Shown one piece after another: positions 7,611 to 16,004 of a DNA stretch of 64,000 nucleotides. The translations under genes and the position numbers were made by a program. The notes under the pieces are model-generated. The model saw nothing but the letters and a program-made list of their open reading frames with translations. It ran no database searches and was not told the DNA's origin. This stretch comes from Bacteroidota bacterium (GTDB lineage: Bacteria > Bacteroidota > Bacteroidia > Bacteroidales > FEN-979): the NCBI GenBank assembly GCA_026391835.1, contig JAPLDF010000060.1, positions 1 through 64,000 on the forward strand, in the 5' to 3' direction. Each line of letters opens with the position of its first letter. Positions within the stretch are counted from its first letter, which is position 1.

Positions 7611-9787
7611 CTGAATTACCCGAAGATCTCGAATTACTCCCAACAGATGCAGGTGCGAAAGAATCAGTCATTACCTCGGCAGAGGTAAAGCTTGAAACAG
7701 CCGGTGACAATATCATCCTGAAAGGGGATGCCATCAACGAAATCTGCGTTGAGCTGAATGAGCTGAACAATGGGCCTCAATCCGATCTGATCATTTCTTA
7801 CCTGTCAAAGAAATACAAGGTTTCCAAAAAGACCTTTAATGACAATTGCAAGAAATTACTTGATGCCTCCAGGCGGCCAAAATTTGACCGGGGGCCTAAA
7901 CTCATGACAGATTATGACGAGGATGAAGAAACCGACCCGACCAAAAAGCAGGGTTGGTTCATCCGCAATAACTGTTACTGGTTTCACTCCAAAGAGGGGA
8001 TGCCTGTAAAAGGCTCCAATTTCATCATAACCCCTCTTTTTCACATATACTCGAAAACGGATAACAAGCGCCTGGTGCGCATCACCAATGATGAAGGCTT
8101 TTCTAAAATCATTGATATCCCTTCACAAAAGTTCATAAGCGTTGAGATGTTCCAGGCTTACGTTTATGGCGAAGGAAATTTTATCTGGTCAGGTGGTAAA
8201 CCCCACTTCATGAAAATCCTTCAACATATTTCCAAATCCTTTCCAGTGTGTAATGAATTAAAAACTTTAGGCTGGCAGCGGGAAGGCTTTTACGCTTTCG
8301 CTAATGGCATCTATAACGGCACATGGCAACCTGTCGATGATTTCGGCATCACTACCCATAAGGGCGAAAACTATTTCTCTCCTGCCTTCTCAAGCGTTTA
8401 CAAGGGGGTTCGCGAGGATGACGACGAGTATGAGAATGACCGCTATTTCGTTTATAACCTCTCACCGGTCACATTCAAAGAATGGTCCACCCTGATGACA
8501 GATGTTTATGGGAAGAATGCCGTCATTGCTGTTTCTTATGCCATCGCCAGTATTTTCCGCGACCTGATTTACGAGAAGTATAAAATCTTTCCTCACCTTT
8601 TTCTTTTTGGTGAAAAGCAATCTGGCAAAAGTCAGTTAGCCTGGTCATTGTCAAACCTGTTTTTCCATAATCTCCCTGCTTTTAACCTCAACTCAGGCAC
8701 TCATGTCGGCCTTTCCCGGAAAGGCTCCCGGGTGAAAAACTGCATCGTCTGGACCGATGAATATTCAAATGACATCGACCCGCGCCGGTTCCAGTTGCTG
8801 AAAGCTGCTTATGATGGGGTAGGGCATGAGAAGGGAAAAATGACGCAGGATAGCAGGACATCCGTCACCAAGATAAATGCTGCCTTTTGCATTTCCGGCC
8901 AGTACCTGCCAACCATTGATGATAACTCACTGCTGACTCGTTCATGCCTGCTTTCCTTTATCAAAAAACAATATTCAGATTGGGAGATGCAGCGCTATGA
9001 TGAACTGAAAAAGATTGAGGTAGAAGGGATCAGCTCCCTGGTCTGTAAAATTCTTGACTACCGGCCAAGAATGGAAGCCCATTTCGCCGTGACCTTTTCG
9101 GAAATACAGGAGAAATTGAAATCAGAAATGATCCATGAGAAACTTCAATTCGATGAAAGGTTGGTTCGTAATTATAGCTGCCTGCTTGCGCCAATTAAAA
9201 TTCTGACAACCGGGGATGACCCTTTGGAACTAAGCTTCACCTATGAAACAATGTGGGCGCAGGTCAAACATGACATCGCCCAATTGTCAAAACAGATCGC
9301 CAGTTCGGAATCCATCTCTGGCTTCTGGAAAATGGTTGAATTTTTACTGGACGAAGGGAAAATTCAAAACAATGTCGATTTTCTGATCAAATCGGTGCCC
9401 TCATTATCTGTCACAAACAAAGACGGGGATGATGAACACAAAAAATTCAACCCTCCGGAAAAATGTCTCTTCATCCGGTTTTCCCGGGTGCATCCGCTTT
9501 ACATGGAGAAGCATCGCCAGCAAACCGGCAAGAATGGGGTAGACCTGGTTTCAATCCTCCATTACCTGAAAAATCATAAATCCTATGTTGGGAATGCTTC
9601 GGCGGTCCGTTTTGATACCAGCAATACTTCTGCATTTGTTTTCAAGTATGGGCCTAATGAGCTGAATATTAATTTGGAACGAACCATAAGAGATGTGTTT
9701 TCAAATGCTAAAAGCGGCTCTGAACCACCGGTTCCGGAAGGACCGCCCCCCGATCTTTTTGATGACGGCAGTGGCATCCCATTATGA
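7607..9787 (+). CDS. Phage replicative helicase/primase-like ATPase
   Basis: A 726-residue protein. The N-terminal third (about 1-230) is an unknown domain, with the DYDEDEETDPTKKQGWFIRNNCYW segment and a following beta-rich region. The ATPase core has Walker A GEKQSGKS (residues 335-342), Walker B-like hydrophobic run ending WTDEYSN (382-388) and a later polar sensor stretch CISGQYLPT; NSLLTRSCLLSF resembles the arginine-finger region. This layout is that of the DUF927-like/SF3-like helicases and primase-helicases of phages and mobile elements. It should unwind DNA at the phage origin. A perfect inverted repeat and AT-rich tract lie directly after its stop codon. Confidence 0.75.
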   Translation: MTELPEDLELLPTDAGAKESVITSAEVKLETAGDNIILKGDAINEICVELNELNNGPQSDLIISYLSKKYKVSKKTFNDNCKKLLDASRRPKFDRGPKLMTDYDEDEETDPTKKQGWFIRNNCYWFHSKEGMPVKGSNFIITPLFHIYSKTDNKRLVRITNDEGFSKIIDIPSQKFISVEMFQAYVYGEGNFIWSGGKPHFMKILQHISKSFPVCNELKTLGWQREGFYAFANGIYNGTWQPVDDFGITTHKGENYFSPAFSSVYKGVREDDDEYENDRYFVYNLSPVTFKEWSTLMTDVYGKNAVIAVSYAIASIFRDLIYEKYKIFPHLFLFGEKQSGKSQLAWSLSNLFFHNLPAFNLNSGTHVGLSRKGSRVKNCIVWTDEYSNDIDPRRFQLLKAAYDGVGHEKGKMTQDSRTSVTKINAAFCISGQYLPTIDDNSLLTRSCLLSFIKKQYSDWEMQRYDELKKIEVEGISSLVCKILDYRPRMEAHFAVTFSEIQEKLKSEMIHEKLQFDERLVRNYSCLLAPIKILTTGDDPLELSFTYETMWAQVKHDIAQLSKQIASSESISGFWKMVEFLLDEGKIQNNVDFLIKSVPSLSVTNKDGDDEHKKFNPPEKCLFIRFSRVHPLYMEKHRQQTGKNGVDLVSILHYLKNHKSYVGNASAVRFDTSNTSAFVFKYGPNELNINLERTIRDVFSNAKSGSEPPVPEGPPPDLFDDGSGIPL

Positions 9788-9844
9788 TAATCTCAAAATA
9801 AAAATTTATAGGATGAAAAATCTTGTTTTTTCTTCTCATTTGTG

Positions 9845-9959
9845 TTCCTACACTCCTACATTATTTTATTTTATTGATTATTATATTATTAAGAGAGAAA
9901 AAGCCGTAGGAATGCGTGGGTTTATGTAGGTTAACGTAGGTGCTGTTGGAGTGTAGGAA
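9845..9959. repeat. Origin-like region: inverted repeat, GTAGG iterons and AT-rich tract
   Basis: TTCCTACACTCC (9845-9856) and its exact complement GGAGTGTAGGAA (9948-9959) flank 91 bp that include a nearly pure A/T stretch (9861-9895) and three further GTAGG motifs (9906, 9926, 9936). Iterated short motifs plus an AT-rich unwinding element immediately downstream of the helicase gene fit a phage replication origin; a long-range regulatory hairpin is the alternative. Confidence 0.45.
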
Positions 9960-10016
9960 TGGGTTTGAAACCCTGGTCAAAGTGCATATTTTTTTTTATT
10001 TCAAAAATCGGTCAAA

Positions 10017-10268
10017 ATGGATAAAGATAAGATCAGACGAAGCGCAAGCGGTTTTCTATATTACAGCGAACTGCCTCCGGGATTCCGGGTTGCCACCATC
10101 GAGGATTTTATCTCCAACGGATATCGAAAAATTGACATGAAGTTTTTGATTCAATGGGTTGATGATGCTTCATTCTACCAAATCTGTTTTGTTTCAAAAA
10201 ACCTCACCAGGGCCATCTTGAATCCCCATCTAAAGGATAAACGTGTTTTTGTATGCGACGAATCATGA
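10017..10268 (+). CDS. Unknown small phage protein
   Basis: An 83-residue protein (MDKDKIRRSASGFLYYSELPPG start) of unknown family with no membrane segment. The pattern of short hydrophobic strands (FLIQWVDDASFYQICFVS) suggests a small alpha/beta domain. It lies after the origin-like repeats and overlaps the next gene by ATGA, which supports the start chosen here. Confidence 0.55.
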   Translation: MDKDKIRRSASGFLYYSELPPGFRVATIEDFISNGYRKIDMKFLIQWVDDASFYQICFVSKNLTRAILNPHLKDKRVFVCDES

Positions 10269-10543
10269 GCACGCCTCAGCATCCGGTTAATTTCCAACTG
10301 AATATCATTAAAGGTGTTGTGGCAAATGCGCTGCTTTTAGAGCAGTTCTCGCACTGGCAGGCAACAACAGGGGATGCAGTCGAGATTGCCCAGATCATTT
10401 TCAATGCCTTTGCCAATGAAGGCATTGAGGTAATATTTCACAAATCAAGAATAACTGGCTCAGACCGGAACCGGAGACACTGTAATAAAAACTCCCTTTG
10501 TGCTTCGGTTCCGTTACCTGAGTCTGTTTGTGACACAGGATAA
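10265..10543 (+). CDS. Unknown small phage protein
   Basis: A 92-residue protein beginning MSTPQHPVNFQLN. The start at 10265 is chosen over an in-frame ATT/CGA-side extension because it forms an ATGA overlap with the preceding stop. Residues 1-65 look like a compact helical domain (VVANALLLEQFSHWQATTGDAVEIAQIIFNAFANEGIEVIF); the last 25 residues are polar and may be unstructured. No family recognised. Confidence 0.5.
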   Translation: MSTPQHPVNFQLNIIKGVVANALLLEQFSHWQATTGDAVEIAQIIFNAFANEGIEVIFHKSRITGSDRNRRHCNKNSLCASVPLPESVCDTG

Positions 10544-10651
10544 AATGCAAAGCATGGCAAAAAATAGATCCTTCATATCGCTGGACTGATTTAATTAATA
10601 TCCTAATAACTGACCTTTACCGAGCCGACCGGCTTACATACTTTTGATTGC

Positions 10652-11215
10652 ATGAAACGACCTGAAATCAGACCAACCCTTACCATCATCATGCGAAAGC
10701 CCTTGCAGGACTATATCCGCTTTTCAATGAGCCTTGATTCCGGATACTTGATGGATAGTGATTTGATCGCTACAAAGAATTCATACCTGGGAAGGCTTGT
10801 TCAACCATTCCTTGAATATTGTCCAGGCAATGAAGTGCCATTGCTCCCGGGCAAAGGTCCTGATCATTTCACGTTCGGCCTGCCTCAGTTCCGCGGTATT
10901 GAGACAAGGTGCAACACCGTATGGATCTCCCAGAAGAACCAACTCAATATTCAGAACATTGTTTATCACCATTTCAGGCTCCACTTTCAAATGTACGCCG
11001 ATGATAAAATCCGGTACAGACGCGAAATCCATACAGCTAAGGGAGCTATAAAAGACACCATCCTTGATTTTTGTGCTTCGGTTAATATAAAATTCGATGC
11101 GATCACCTTAGAGATGCTTTCAAAGGCTTATTACCGCAGTCGGATTAAACGTGAAAAAAATGGATTTTCTCCCTGCAAACCGGTGATGATCGGTCGTTTG
11201 TTCTACTTGGTTTAA
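10652..11215 (+). CDS. Unknown phage protein
   Basis: A 187-residue basic protein of unknown family, apparently the first gene of the head module. It contains an N-terminal strand-rich part (RPTLTIIMRKPLQDYIRFSM) and a histidine- and arginine-rich helical middle (NIVYHHFRLHFQMYADDKIRYRREIHTAKGAIKDTILDFC). No catalytic motif is clear. It lies 12 bases before the next gene and upstream of the prohead protease. Confidence 0.55.
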   Translation: MKRPEIRPTLTIIMRKPLQDYIRFSMSLDSGYLMDSDLIATKNSYLGRLVQPFLEYCPGNEVPLLPGKGPDHFTFGLPQFRGIETRCNTVWISQKNQLNIQNIVYHHFRLHFQMYADDKIRYRREIHTAKGAIKDTILDFCASVNIKFDAITLEMLSKAYYRSRIKREKNGFSPCKPVMIGRLFYLV

Positions 11216-11227
11216 ATTTTTACAGCT

Positions 11228-11737
11228 ATGACAGTTTTAAGACATGAAAATGGAAATGTTGGCGGGATCAATCCCATTCAATATACTTTCAAGGAAGATG
11301 TCGAATCGTTCGTGATTAATCCGGATACCTTGTCAGGGACCATCGTGCTGAAACATGGTTGCAACTGGAACTATCTATACGGATCGCCTGAATCCATTCA
11401 GCTTGAAGGTAAGGAAGAAGACCTGCCAGCCGGAATGAGATACACCTACAACTTTAAAATGCTGATCCCAAAAGACCGAAACCAAGTTGAAATAATCCTG
11501 ACACAGCTCAATCAAAGGCATCTCATTCTGAATGCCATTGATAAAAATGGAGTTTCAAGGTACTTTGGTACGCTTGACAGCCCCATGAAAAAAGTAGGAA
11601 AGCTTCTCAAACCTGCGACAATTGAGAGTTATCAAGGTTGGGAGGTTCTTTTTAATGGTGAATTTTCATCACCGGCTGCTTACGCTCCGGTAACTGCCGG
11701 GGTGCCTTTCGATCCCCCGCCCGTTTCTGAAGAGTAA
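11228..11737 (+). CDS. Unknown phage structural-type protein
   Basis: A 169-residue protein, mainly beta (VINPDTLSGTIVLKHGCNWNYLYGSPESIQLEG; TYNFKMLIPKDRNQVEIILTQL). No signal or membrane segment. The predicted beta sandwich and the position immediately before the prohead protease fit a virion component such as a decoration or head-completion protein, but no family is recognised. Confidence 0.55.
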   Translation: MTVLRHENGNVGGINPIQYTFKEDVESFVINPDTLSGTIVLKHGCNWNYLYGSPESIQLEGKEEDLPAGMRYTYNFKMLIPKDRNQVEIILTQLNQRHLILNAIDKNGVSRYFGTLDSPMKKVGKLLKPATIESYQGWEVLFNGEFSSPAAYAPVTAGVPFDPPPVSEE

Positions 11738-11816
11738 ATTCATAGTCCTTTACCAGAAGCCGCACCCGTTCTAATATTGTATCCTCATTAATGGCGTAAT
11801 CATTAAGGCTGATACA

Positions 11817-13073
11817 ATGAATCCTTTTCTTTTAGATATCCTCACTTCGACCTGGCTTCTTCATGCTTCAAATCCGGATGCATATGGAGCGATGCTCGTT
11901 TCCCTGCTTCGGGGTGATCGTATCAGCGCAGAAGACTTTTCTGCTGCCAGGGAAAAGAACCGGCCTTTCGTCGTTCTGCCTTCCAATGGTCCCCAGGGTG
12001 CAACCCAACCTCTGAACGCTGCCAATCTTTCCAAAGGATCTGTGGCAGTGATCCCCATTCGTGGCATCATCATGAAGGATGATGTTGAATGCGGTCCCAG
12101 GGGAAGTGTTTCCATTACACAGGATATTCAGTCTGCCGATGCCAACCCGAATATTAAATCAATCCTGTTGGTTATCAGTTCTCCCGGGGGGACAACTTCC
12201 TATACCGATCTGCTTTCCGATGCGGTTACCAATTGTTCCAAGCCGGTAGTGGCCTATGTTGAAGGAATGGCGGCCAGCGCCGCTTACTGGATCATCTCCG
12301 GGGCAGATAAAATCATCTGCTCCTCCGACCTGGATATTGTCGGTTCCATCGGAACCATGCTTGAGTACATGGATATGAAACCGTACTTCGAAAAGGCCGG
12401 TGTGGTCATCCATGAAGTGTACGCTACGCTCAGCACTGAGAAAAATCAGATGCTGGCAGACCTCAGGGCAGGTAATTATGAACCGCTGCGCAAAGAGCTG
12501 CTTGATCGCATCAACTCAAAATTCCATACAACCGTGATGGCAAACAGGCCTTCACTCTCTGTTACCACCCTGACCGGTAAAACTTATTTTGCATCCGATG
12601 CCATCGCCCTTGGCCTTATTGATGAAATCGGTTCATACGAATATGCCCTTCAACAGGCTGATTCTATTGTTTCAGCCAATGCAAACCTCCAAATAAACAA
12701 TGAAATGAAAAGTATCAAAATGCTGGCGGTCTGGACCGCACTCGCTTCCTTCTTTGGTTTCACCGAAAGTATTGAGAGCAAAGATCTGACAGAAGAAATG
12801 GTCGGGCAGGTCAACGACAAGCTTGCAGACCTGACAGCCGAGAACACGAACTTCAAAACTGAGATTGCGACTGCGACGGAAAAGCTTGAGAAGATGACTG
12901 CTGATCATACCGCTTTGCAGTCTGTTCATGCAGAAACTGTCCGCCAGTTTGACGCCTTCAAAGCCCTGGACGCCGCAACGGAAACCACCACCGGTAAGCC
13001 GGGTGACAAATCAGCCGAAGAAATCCTTTCTGATTCATACAGCTACAACAGGATCGCTGACCAAAATTCCTGA
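11817..13073 (+). CDS. S49-family prohead maturation protease with scaffold-like C terminus
   Basis: A 418-residue protein of the SppA/ClpP-like S49 serine peptidase family. The nucleophile is Ser154 in EGMAASAAYW and the general-base lysine is probably Lys209 in STEKNQ; the 55-residue spacing matches small SppA enzymes. VISSPGG (near 120) is the oxyanion/strand motif. After about residue 297 the sequence becomes hydrophilic and coiled-coil-like (VNDKLADLTAENTNFKTEIATATEKLEKM), the pattern of a capsid scaffold fused to a prohead protease, as in lambda C/Nu3. Directly upstream of the major capsid gene, it would process scaffold and capsid during head maturation. Confidence 0.85.
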   Translation: MNPFLLDILTSTWLLHASNPDAYGAMLVSLLRGDRISAEDFSAAREKNRPFVVLPSNGPQGATQPLNAANLSKGSVAVIPIRGIIMKDDVECGPRGSVSITQDIQSADANPNIKSILLVISSPGGTTSYTDLLSDAVTNCSKPVVAYVEGMAASAAYWIISGADKIICSSDLDIVGSIGTMLEYMDMKPYFEKAGVVIHEVYATLSTEKNQMLADLRAGNYEPLRKELLDRINSKFHTTVMANRPSLSVTTLTGKTYFASDAIALGLIDEIGSYEYALQQADSIVSANANLQINNEMKSIKMLAVWTALASFFGFTESIESKDLTEEMVGQVNDKLADLTAENTNFKTEIATATEKLEKMTADHTALQSVHAETVRQFDAFKALDAATETTTGKPGDKSAEEILSDSYSYNRIADQNS

Positions 13074-13112
13074 TAAGACATTAATTTATTCACTCTCTAA
13101 TTATTAACCAGT

Positions 13113-14081
13113 ATGGCAAACACCATCGACATTGCCCAATTAAAAACCGACTTCGGTACCTGGTTGGGCACCAATGAAAATGACATCCTCAAGGTGCTTA
13201 TGCAACCTACGGAGTCAATGGCCTTCATGACCACCGTCAAACAAAATGAAGATTTCCGAGCTGCCCAGGCTACCATCGCCTCCCTTGTTCAGGGATTTCA
13301 GAAAGGCTGGACGCCCAAAGGCACCCCGAAATTCACTCCCCTCACCATCGGTCACAAACGTCACAAGTTTGACGTTGAATTTTACCCCGATGAAATTTAT
13401 GGTTCATGGCTTGGTTTTCTGGCCGACGAATCAAAGAATCGTACCGAATGGCCACTGGTGAAGTATATCCTTTACAAACTGGTACTTGACCAGGTTGCTC
13501 AGGACCGGGAACTTTCCCTGATTGCCAATGGTGTCTATGCCGACCCTGTTGACGGCACCGCCCAGGTGGTTGGTAAATCCATGAATGGATTTCTCACCCT
13601 GCTCAAAGCTGCTCATGCGAGCGGTACCTCGAAAATGAACTTTGCTCAGCAAAACGTTGCAATCACATCAGCGAATGTTTTCACGCAGGTGGAGAAGTTT
13701 GCCGACTCGATCAACGGCCTGTATAAGAAAATCCCCATGCCTGTTTTCTGCTCACCCGAAAACTTCACCTTCTATGTTCGCAAGAAGAGGGATTTGTACG
13801 GAACTACCCAGGATTACGGGAAGTTCGGCAATGCCATGATTGATGGAACATCTCTTTCCCTGCAACCGCTGCCCTCAATGATCGGTTCTGACATCCTGTT
13901 CTGCACGCCAAAAGCGAATTTCATCCGCCTGATCAAGCTTAATGACGGTGCCTCGGTGCCATTCATTGAAACTTCAAAAAGACAGGTTTCCATCTTCGCC
14001 GACTGGTACGAGAATATTGGCTTTGCCATTGAAGAAGCTGTCTTCGCTTTTGTTCCTGATGCCGGCAGCGCCTCGAACTAA
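13113..14081 (+). CDS. Major capsid protein
   Basis: A 322-residue protein placed 39 bp after the prohead protease, the usual place of the major capsid protein. The sequence has capsid-like features of Bacteroidota phages: an N-terminal helical arm, a long central helix region with NGFLTLLKAAHAS, then FCSPENFTFYVRKKRDLYGT and SDILFCTPKANFIRLI strands and a final E-loop-like SKRQVSIFADWYENIGFAI. An HK97-type fold is expected from the gene neighbourhood. No N-terminal prodomain is obvious, so the scaffold is probably supplied by the protease gene. Confidence 0.8.
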   Translation: MANTIDIAQLKTDFGTWLGTNENDILKVLMQPTESMAFMTTVKQNEDFRAAQATIASLVQGFQKGWTPKGTPKFTPLTIGHKRHKFDVEFYPDEIYGSWLGFLADESKNRTEWPLVKYILYKLVLDQVAQDRELSLIANGVYADPVDGTAQVVGKSMNGFLTLLKAAHASGTSKMNFAQQNVAITSANVFTQVEKFADSINGLYKKIPMPVFCSPENFTFYVRKKRDLYGTTQDYGKFGNAMIDGTSLSLQPLPSMIGSDILFCTPKANFIRLIKLNDGASVPFIETSKRQVSIFADWYENIGFAIEEAVFAFVPDAGSASN

Positions 14082-14118
14082 TCAATTCTCACAGTCATAA
14101 CTCGATAAATCAAATATC

Positions 14119-14817
14119 ATGAAATACAGTTTGAAAATTATGGTGATGCTTTTCATGGTGGTCCTCTCAGGGGCCACCATTGGAACGTATATCGGCGTTA
14201 ATCCCATGTGGGTTATCGGTATCCTGCTGGTCACAGCCCTGGCTCCCCGTCAGCTTGGAATTGCGACCGTCACGCTCGTTGATCTCGCCCGCCCCGCCGG
14301 TAACAACCCGGGGGCCGGTGGTGGTATCAAGAGTGAAATCCTCTTAATCCCGGAAGACAGCATCAACTGGGCTGCTTTTCCCGACAGGACCCTGAATGAT
14401 TCTACCATTGCATCTCTTCCGTTAAAGGTCGGCAAATTCATGAAACGGTTTTACATGACCGATGATGTAATTGAACCCGGCCAGAAGAAGATCAAAGGTG
14501 GGAATGTTGATTCCGGTGGCTGGGAAATCTCCCTCAAAGGCTTTCATCCCGGTTGGGGTGATGCTGTAATGGCATGGATCGCATCCTATGGCTATGCCTT
14601 TAAGGGATGTGTGATCATCCGAAACTGCGCTGACGGGAAAAAATACCTGATCGGCGAACCCTGCAACGTGGTGCATATTGACGATATCCAGTCCAAATGG
14701 GGATCATCGGTTGAAAAGGAAAAGGGGCATGAGATTACCTTTGTTTCAAAGCAGAGTAAACCCATCGCCATCTTTACCGGGCCAATCGTTTACGATCCTA
14801 CTTCGGCCTCCTGGTAG
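14119..14817 (+). CDS. Unknown phage protein with N-terminal membrane-like helices
   Basis: A 232-residue protein starting 37 bp after the capsid gene. The first 50 residues contain two hydrophobic segments (LKIMVMLFMVVLSGATIGTY and WVIGILLVTALAP), unusual for a virion protein; an internal start after them would give a soluble protein of about 180 residues. The remainder (VTLVDLARPAGNNPGAGGGIK onward) is beta-rich and hydrophilic. It might be a decoration or head-vertex protein, or a membrane protein of the infected cell. A terminator follows the gene. Confidence 0.55.
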   Translation: MKYSLKIMVMLFMVVLSGATIGTYIGVNPMWVIGILLVTALAPRQLGIATVTLVDLARPAGNNPGAGGGIKSEILLIPEDSINWAAFPDRTLNDSTIASLPLKVGKFMKRFYMTDDVIEPGQKKIKGGNVDSGGWEISLKGFHPGWGDAVMAWIASYGYAFKGCVIIRNCADGKKYLIGEPCNVVHIDDIQSKWGSSVEKEKGHEITFVSKQSKPIAIFTGPIVYDPTSASW

Positions 14818-14846
14818 AAGATTGTTTTCGGTAAGTGTGAGTGTGA

Positions 14847-14876
14847 AACCCTGTCAACGATGGCAGGGTTTTTTAT
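14847..14876 (+). terminator. Terminator after the capsid operon
   Basis: AACCCTG (14847-14853) pairs with CAGGGTT (14864-14870), followed by a T-rich tract. It closes the head operon before the cassette-like genes. Confidence 0.7.
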
Positions 14877-14981
14877 TTTCATGCAAAATATTGGATATTT
14901 TCACTGTGAAGGAAATAACTAATCACATTTTGAACTACATTTACACTTTAAGACGCATTGAATTACGTCTAAAGTTAAAAA

Positions 14982-15001
14982 TAACCGCCATATGGCGGTT
15001 A
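14982..15001. repeat. Perfect 20-bp palindrome before the first cassette-like gene
   Basis: TAACCGCCAT followed by its reverse complement ATGGCGGTTA, 32 bp before the ATG at 15034. It ends in GTTAGC, resembling the cut side of an attC/attI core, and may mark the left edge of the inserted T9SS gene array, or be a regulator site. Confidence 0.4.
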
Positions 15002-15033
15002 GCGAGAAGTGTTGAACTTAAAAACCAATACCG

Positions 15034-15897
15034 ATGAAAAAGCTATTATTCTTGATTTCTGCACTCATTACTCTTTCGTCATTGGCACAACAACCAGTTT
15101 ACTTTCCATTTCCCGAAAGTAATGCTCAATGGAATACGCACATGTTGCAAATGGGTTGGCCTCCATTGGAAAAAAATTATTCAATTATCATATCAGGAGA
15201 TACGCTCATTAACGGGTTGCTTTATCAAAAGTTAACGATTGTGAACCCTGCATGGTATAAAGGAGCAATCCGGCAGGACACCGCCAACAGGAAAGTTTTC
15301 ATTATTCCTCCTGCTGCTGCAACGGAGGAACTGTTATATGATTTCACAATGCAAGTGGGAGATACAGTAAAAGGTTATATTGAAAACTATCTTAACACTA
15401 AAGATATAGTTGAGAATATTGATACGGTTTTAGTGGGTAATAATTATCGTAAAAGGTGGAAAATAAATTCAGGTTATAACATTTATTTTATAGAAGGAAT
15501 AGGTTCAACATATGGGTTAGTTGAATATTCTCCAGGTACAATAGTAGATGGGCCAGATTTTTCAATTTCCTGCTTTCGACAGAACAGCCTTACAATTTAT
15601 CCGGATACAATAACCAATTGCGGACTAATTACATCAGTTAAACCTATTGAAATACAAAATGATCAATTAAGAATTTACCCAAATCCTTCCAATGGTTCAT
15701 TCACGATTGAATTTGACGAATCACTTGCTATTAAAGAAATACGACTAACTGACTTGCTTGGGAAAATTTTTTTTCAACAGCAAACCGACAACCGAACAAA
15801 AATAGAAATCACAAATTTGCGGAACGAAATATACATTTTGACAATTATTGACAAAAACAACTTGTTGATCAATAAAAAAATTATAAGCTGCCCATAA
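15034..15897 (+). CDS. Secreted T9SS-sorted protein, cassette 1
   Basis: A 287-residue exported protein. Signal peptide MKKLLFLISALITLSSLAQQ, then an unrecognised mature domain of about 180 residues (VYFPFPESNAQWN; DTANRKVFIIPPAAATEELLYDF), then a T9SS C-terminal domain (RIYPNPSNGSF ... NEIYILTI ... LLINKK). Function of the mature domain unknown; the layout resembles small secreted Bacteroidota proteins measuring about 200 residues before the sorting domain. Its stop codon lies inside the left core of an attC-like palindromic repeat. The gene is clearly more AT-rich than the flanking phage genes, indicating separate acquisition. Confidence 0.75.
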   Translation: MKKLLFLISALITLSSLAQQPVYFPFPESNAQWNTHMLQMGWPPLEKNYSIIISGDTLINGLLYQKLTIVNPAWYKGAIRQDTANRKVFIIPPAAATEELLYDFTMQVGDTVKGYIENYLNTKDIVENIDTVLVGNNYRKRWKINSGYNIYFIEGIGSTYGLVEYSPGTIVDGPDFSISCFRQNSLTIYPDTITNCGLITSVKPIEIQNDQLRIYPNPSNGSFTIEFDESLAIKEIRLTDLLGKIFFQQQTDNRTKIEITNLRNEIYILTIIDKNNLLINKKIISCP

Positions 15898-15988
15898 CAC
15901 AGCAACTAATCCCCATGCTGCATACTGCCGGGATCGCCGGCGCAATCCCGAAACCACCGCAAAAGGGCTTACCTGCATTGTTAGTGCC
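15890..15988 (+). repeat. attC-like imperfect palindromic repeat, copy 1
   Basis: Ninety-nine bases with outer cores GCCCATAAC and GTTAGTGCC, offset inner arms CTAATCCCC / GGGCTTAC, and a central hairpin CGGGAT...ATCCCG. Eighty-four bases (15899-15982) match 17342-17425 with five differences. The nested outer-core, inner-arm and loop layout is that of integron attC recombination sites; the GTTRRRY core is imperfect. Confidence 0.55.
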
Positions 15989-16004
15989 AATAAAGTAAAC
16001 AAAC

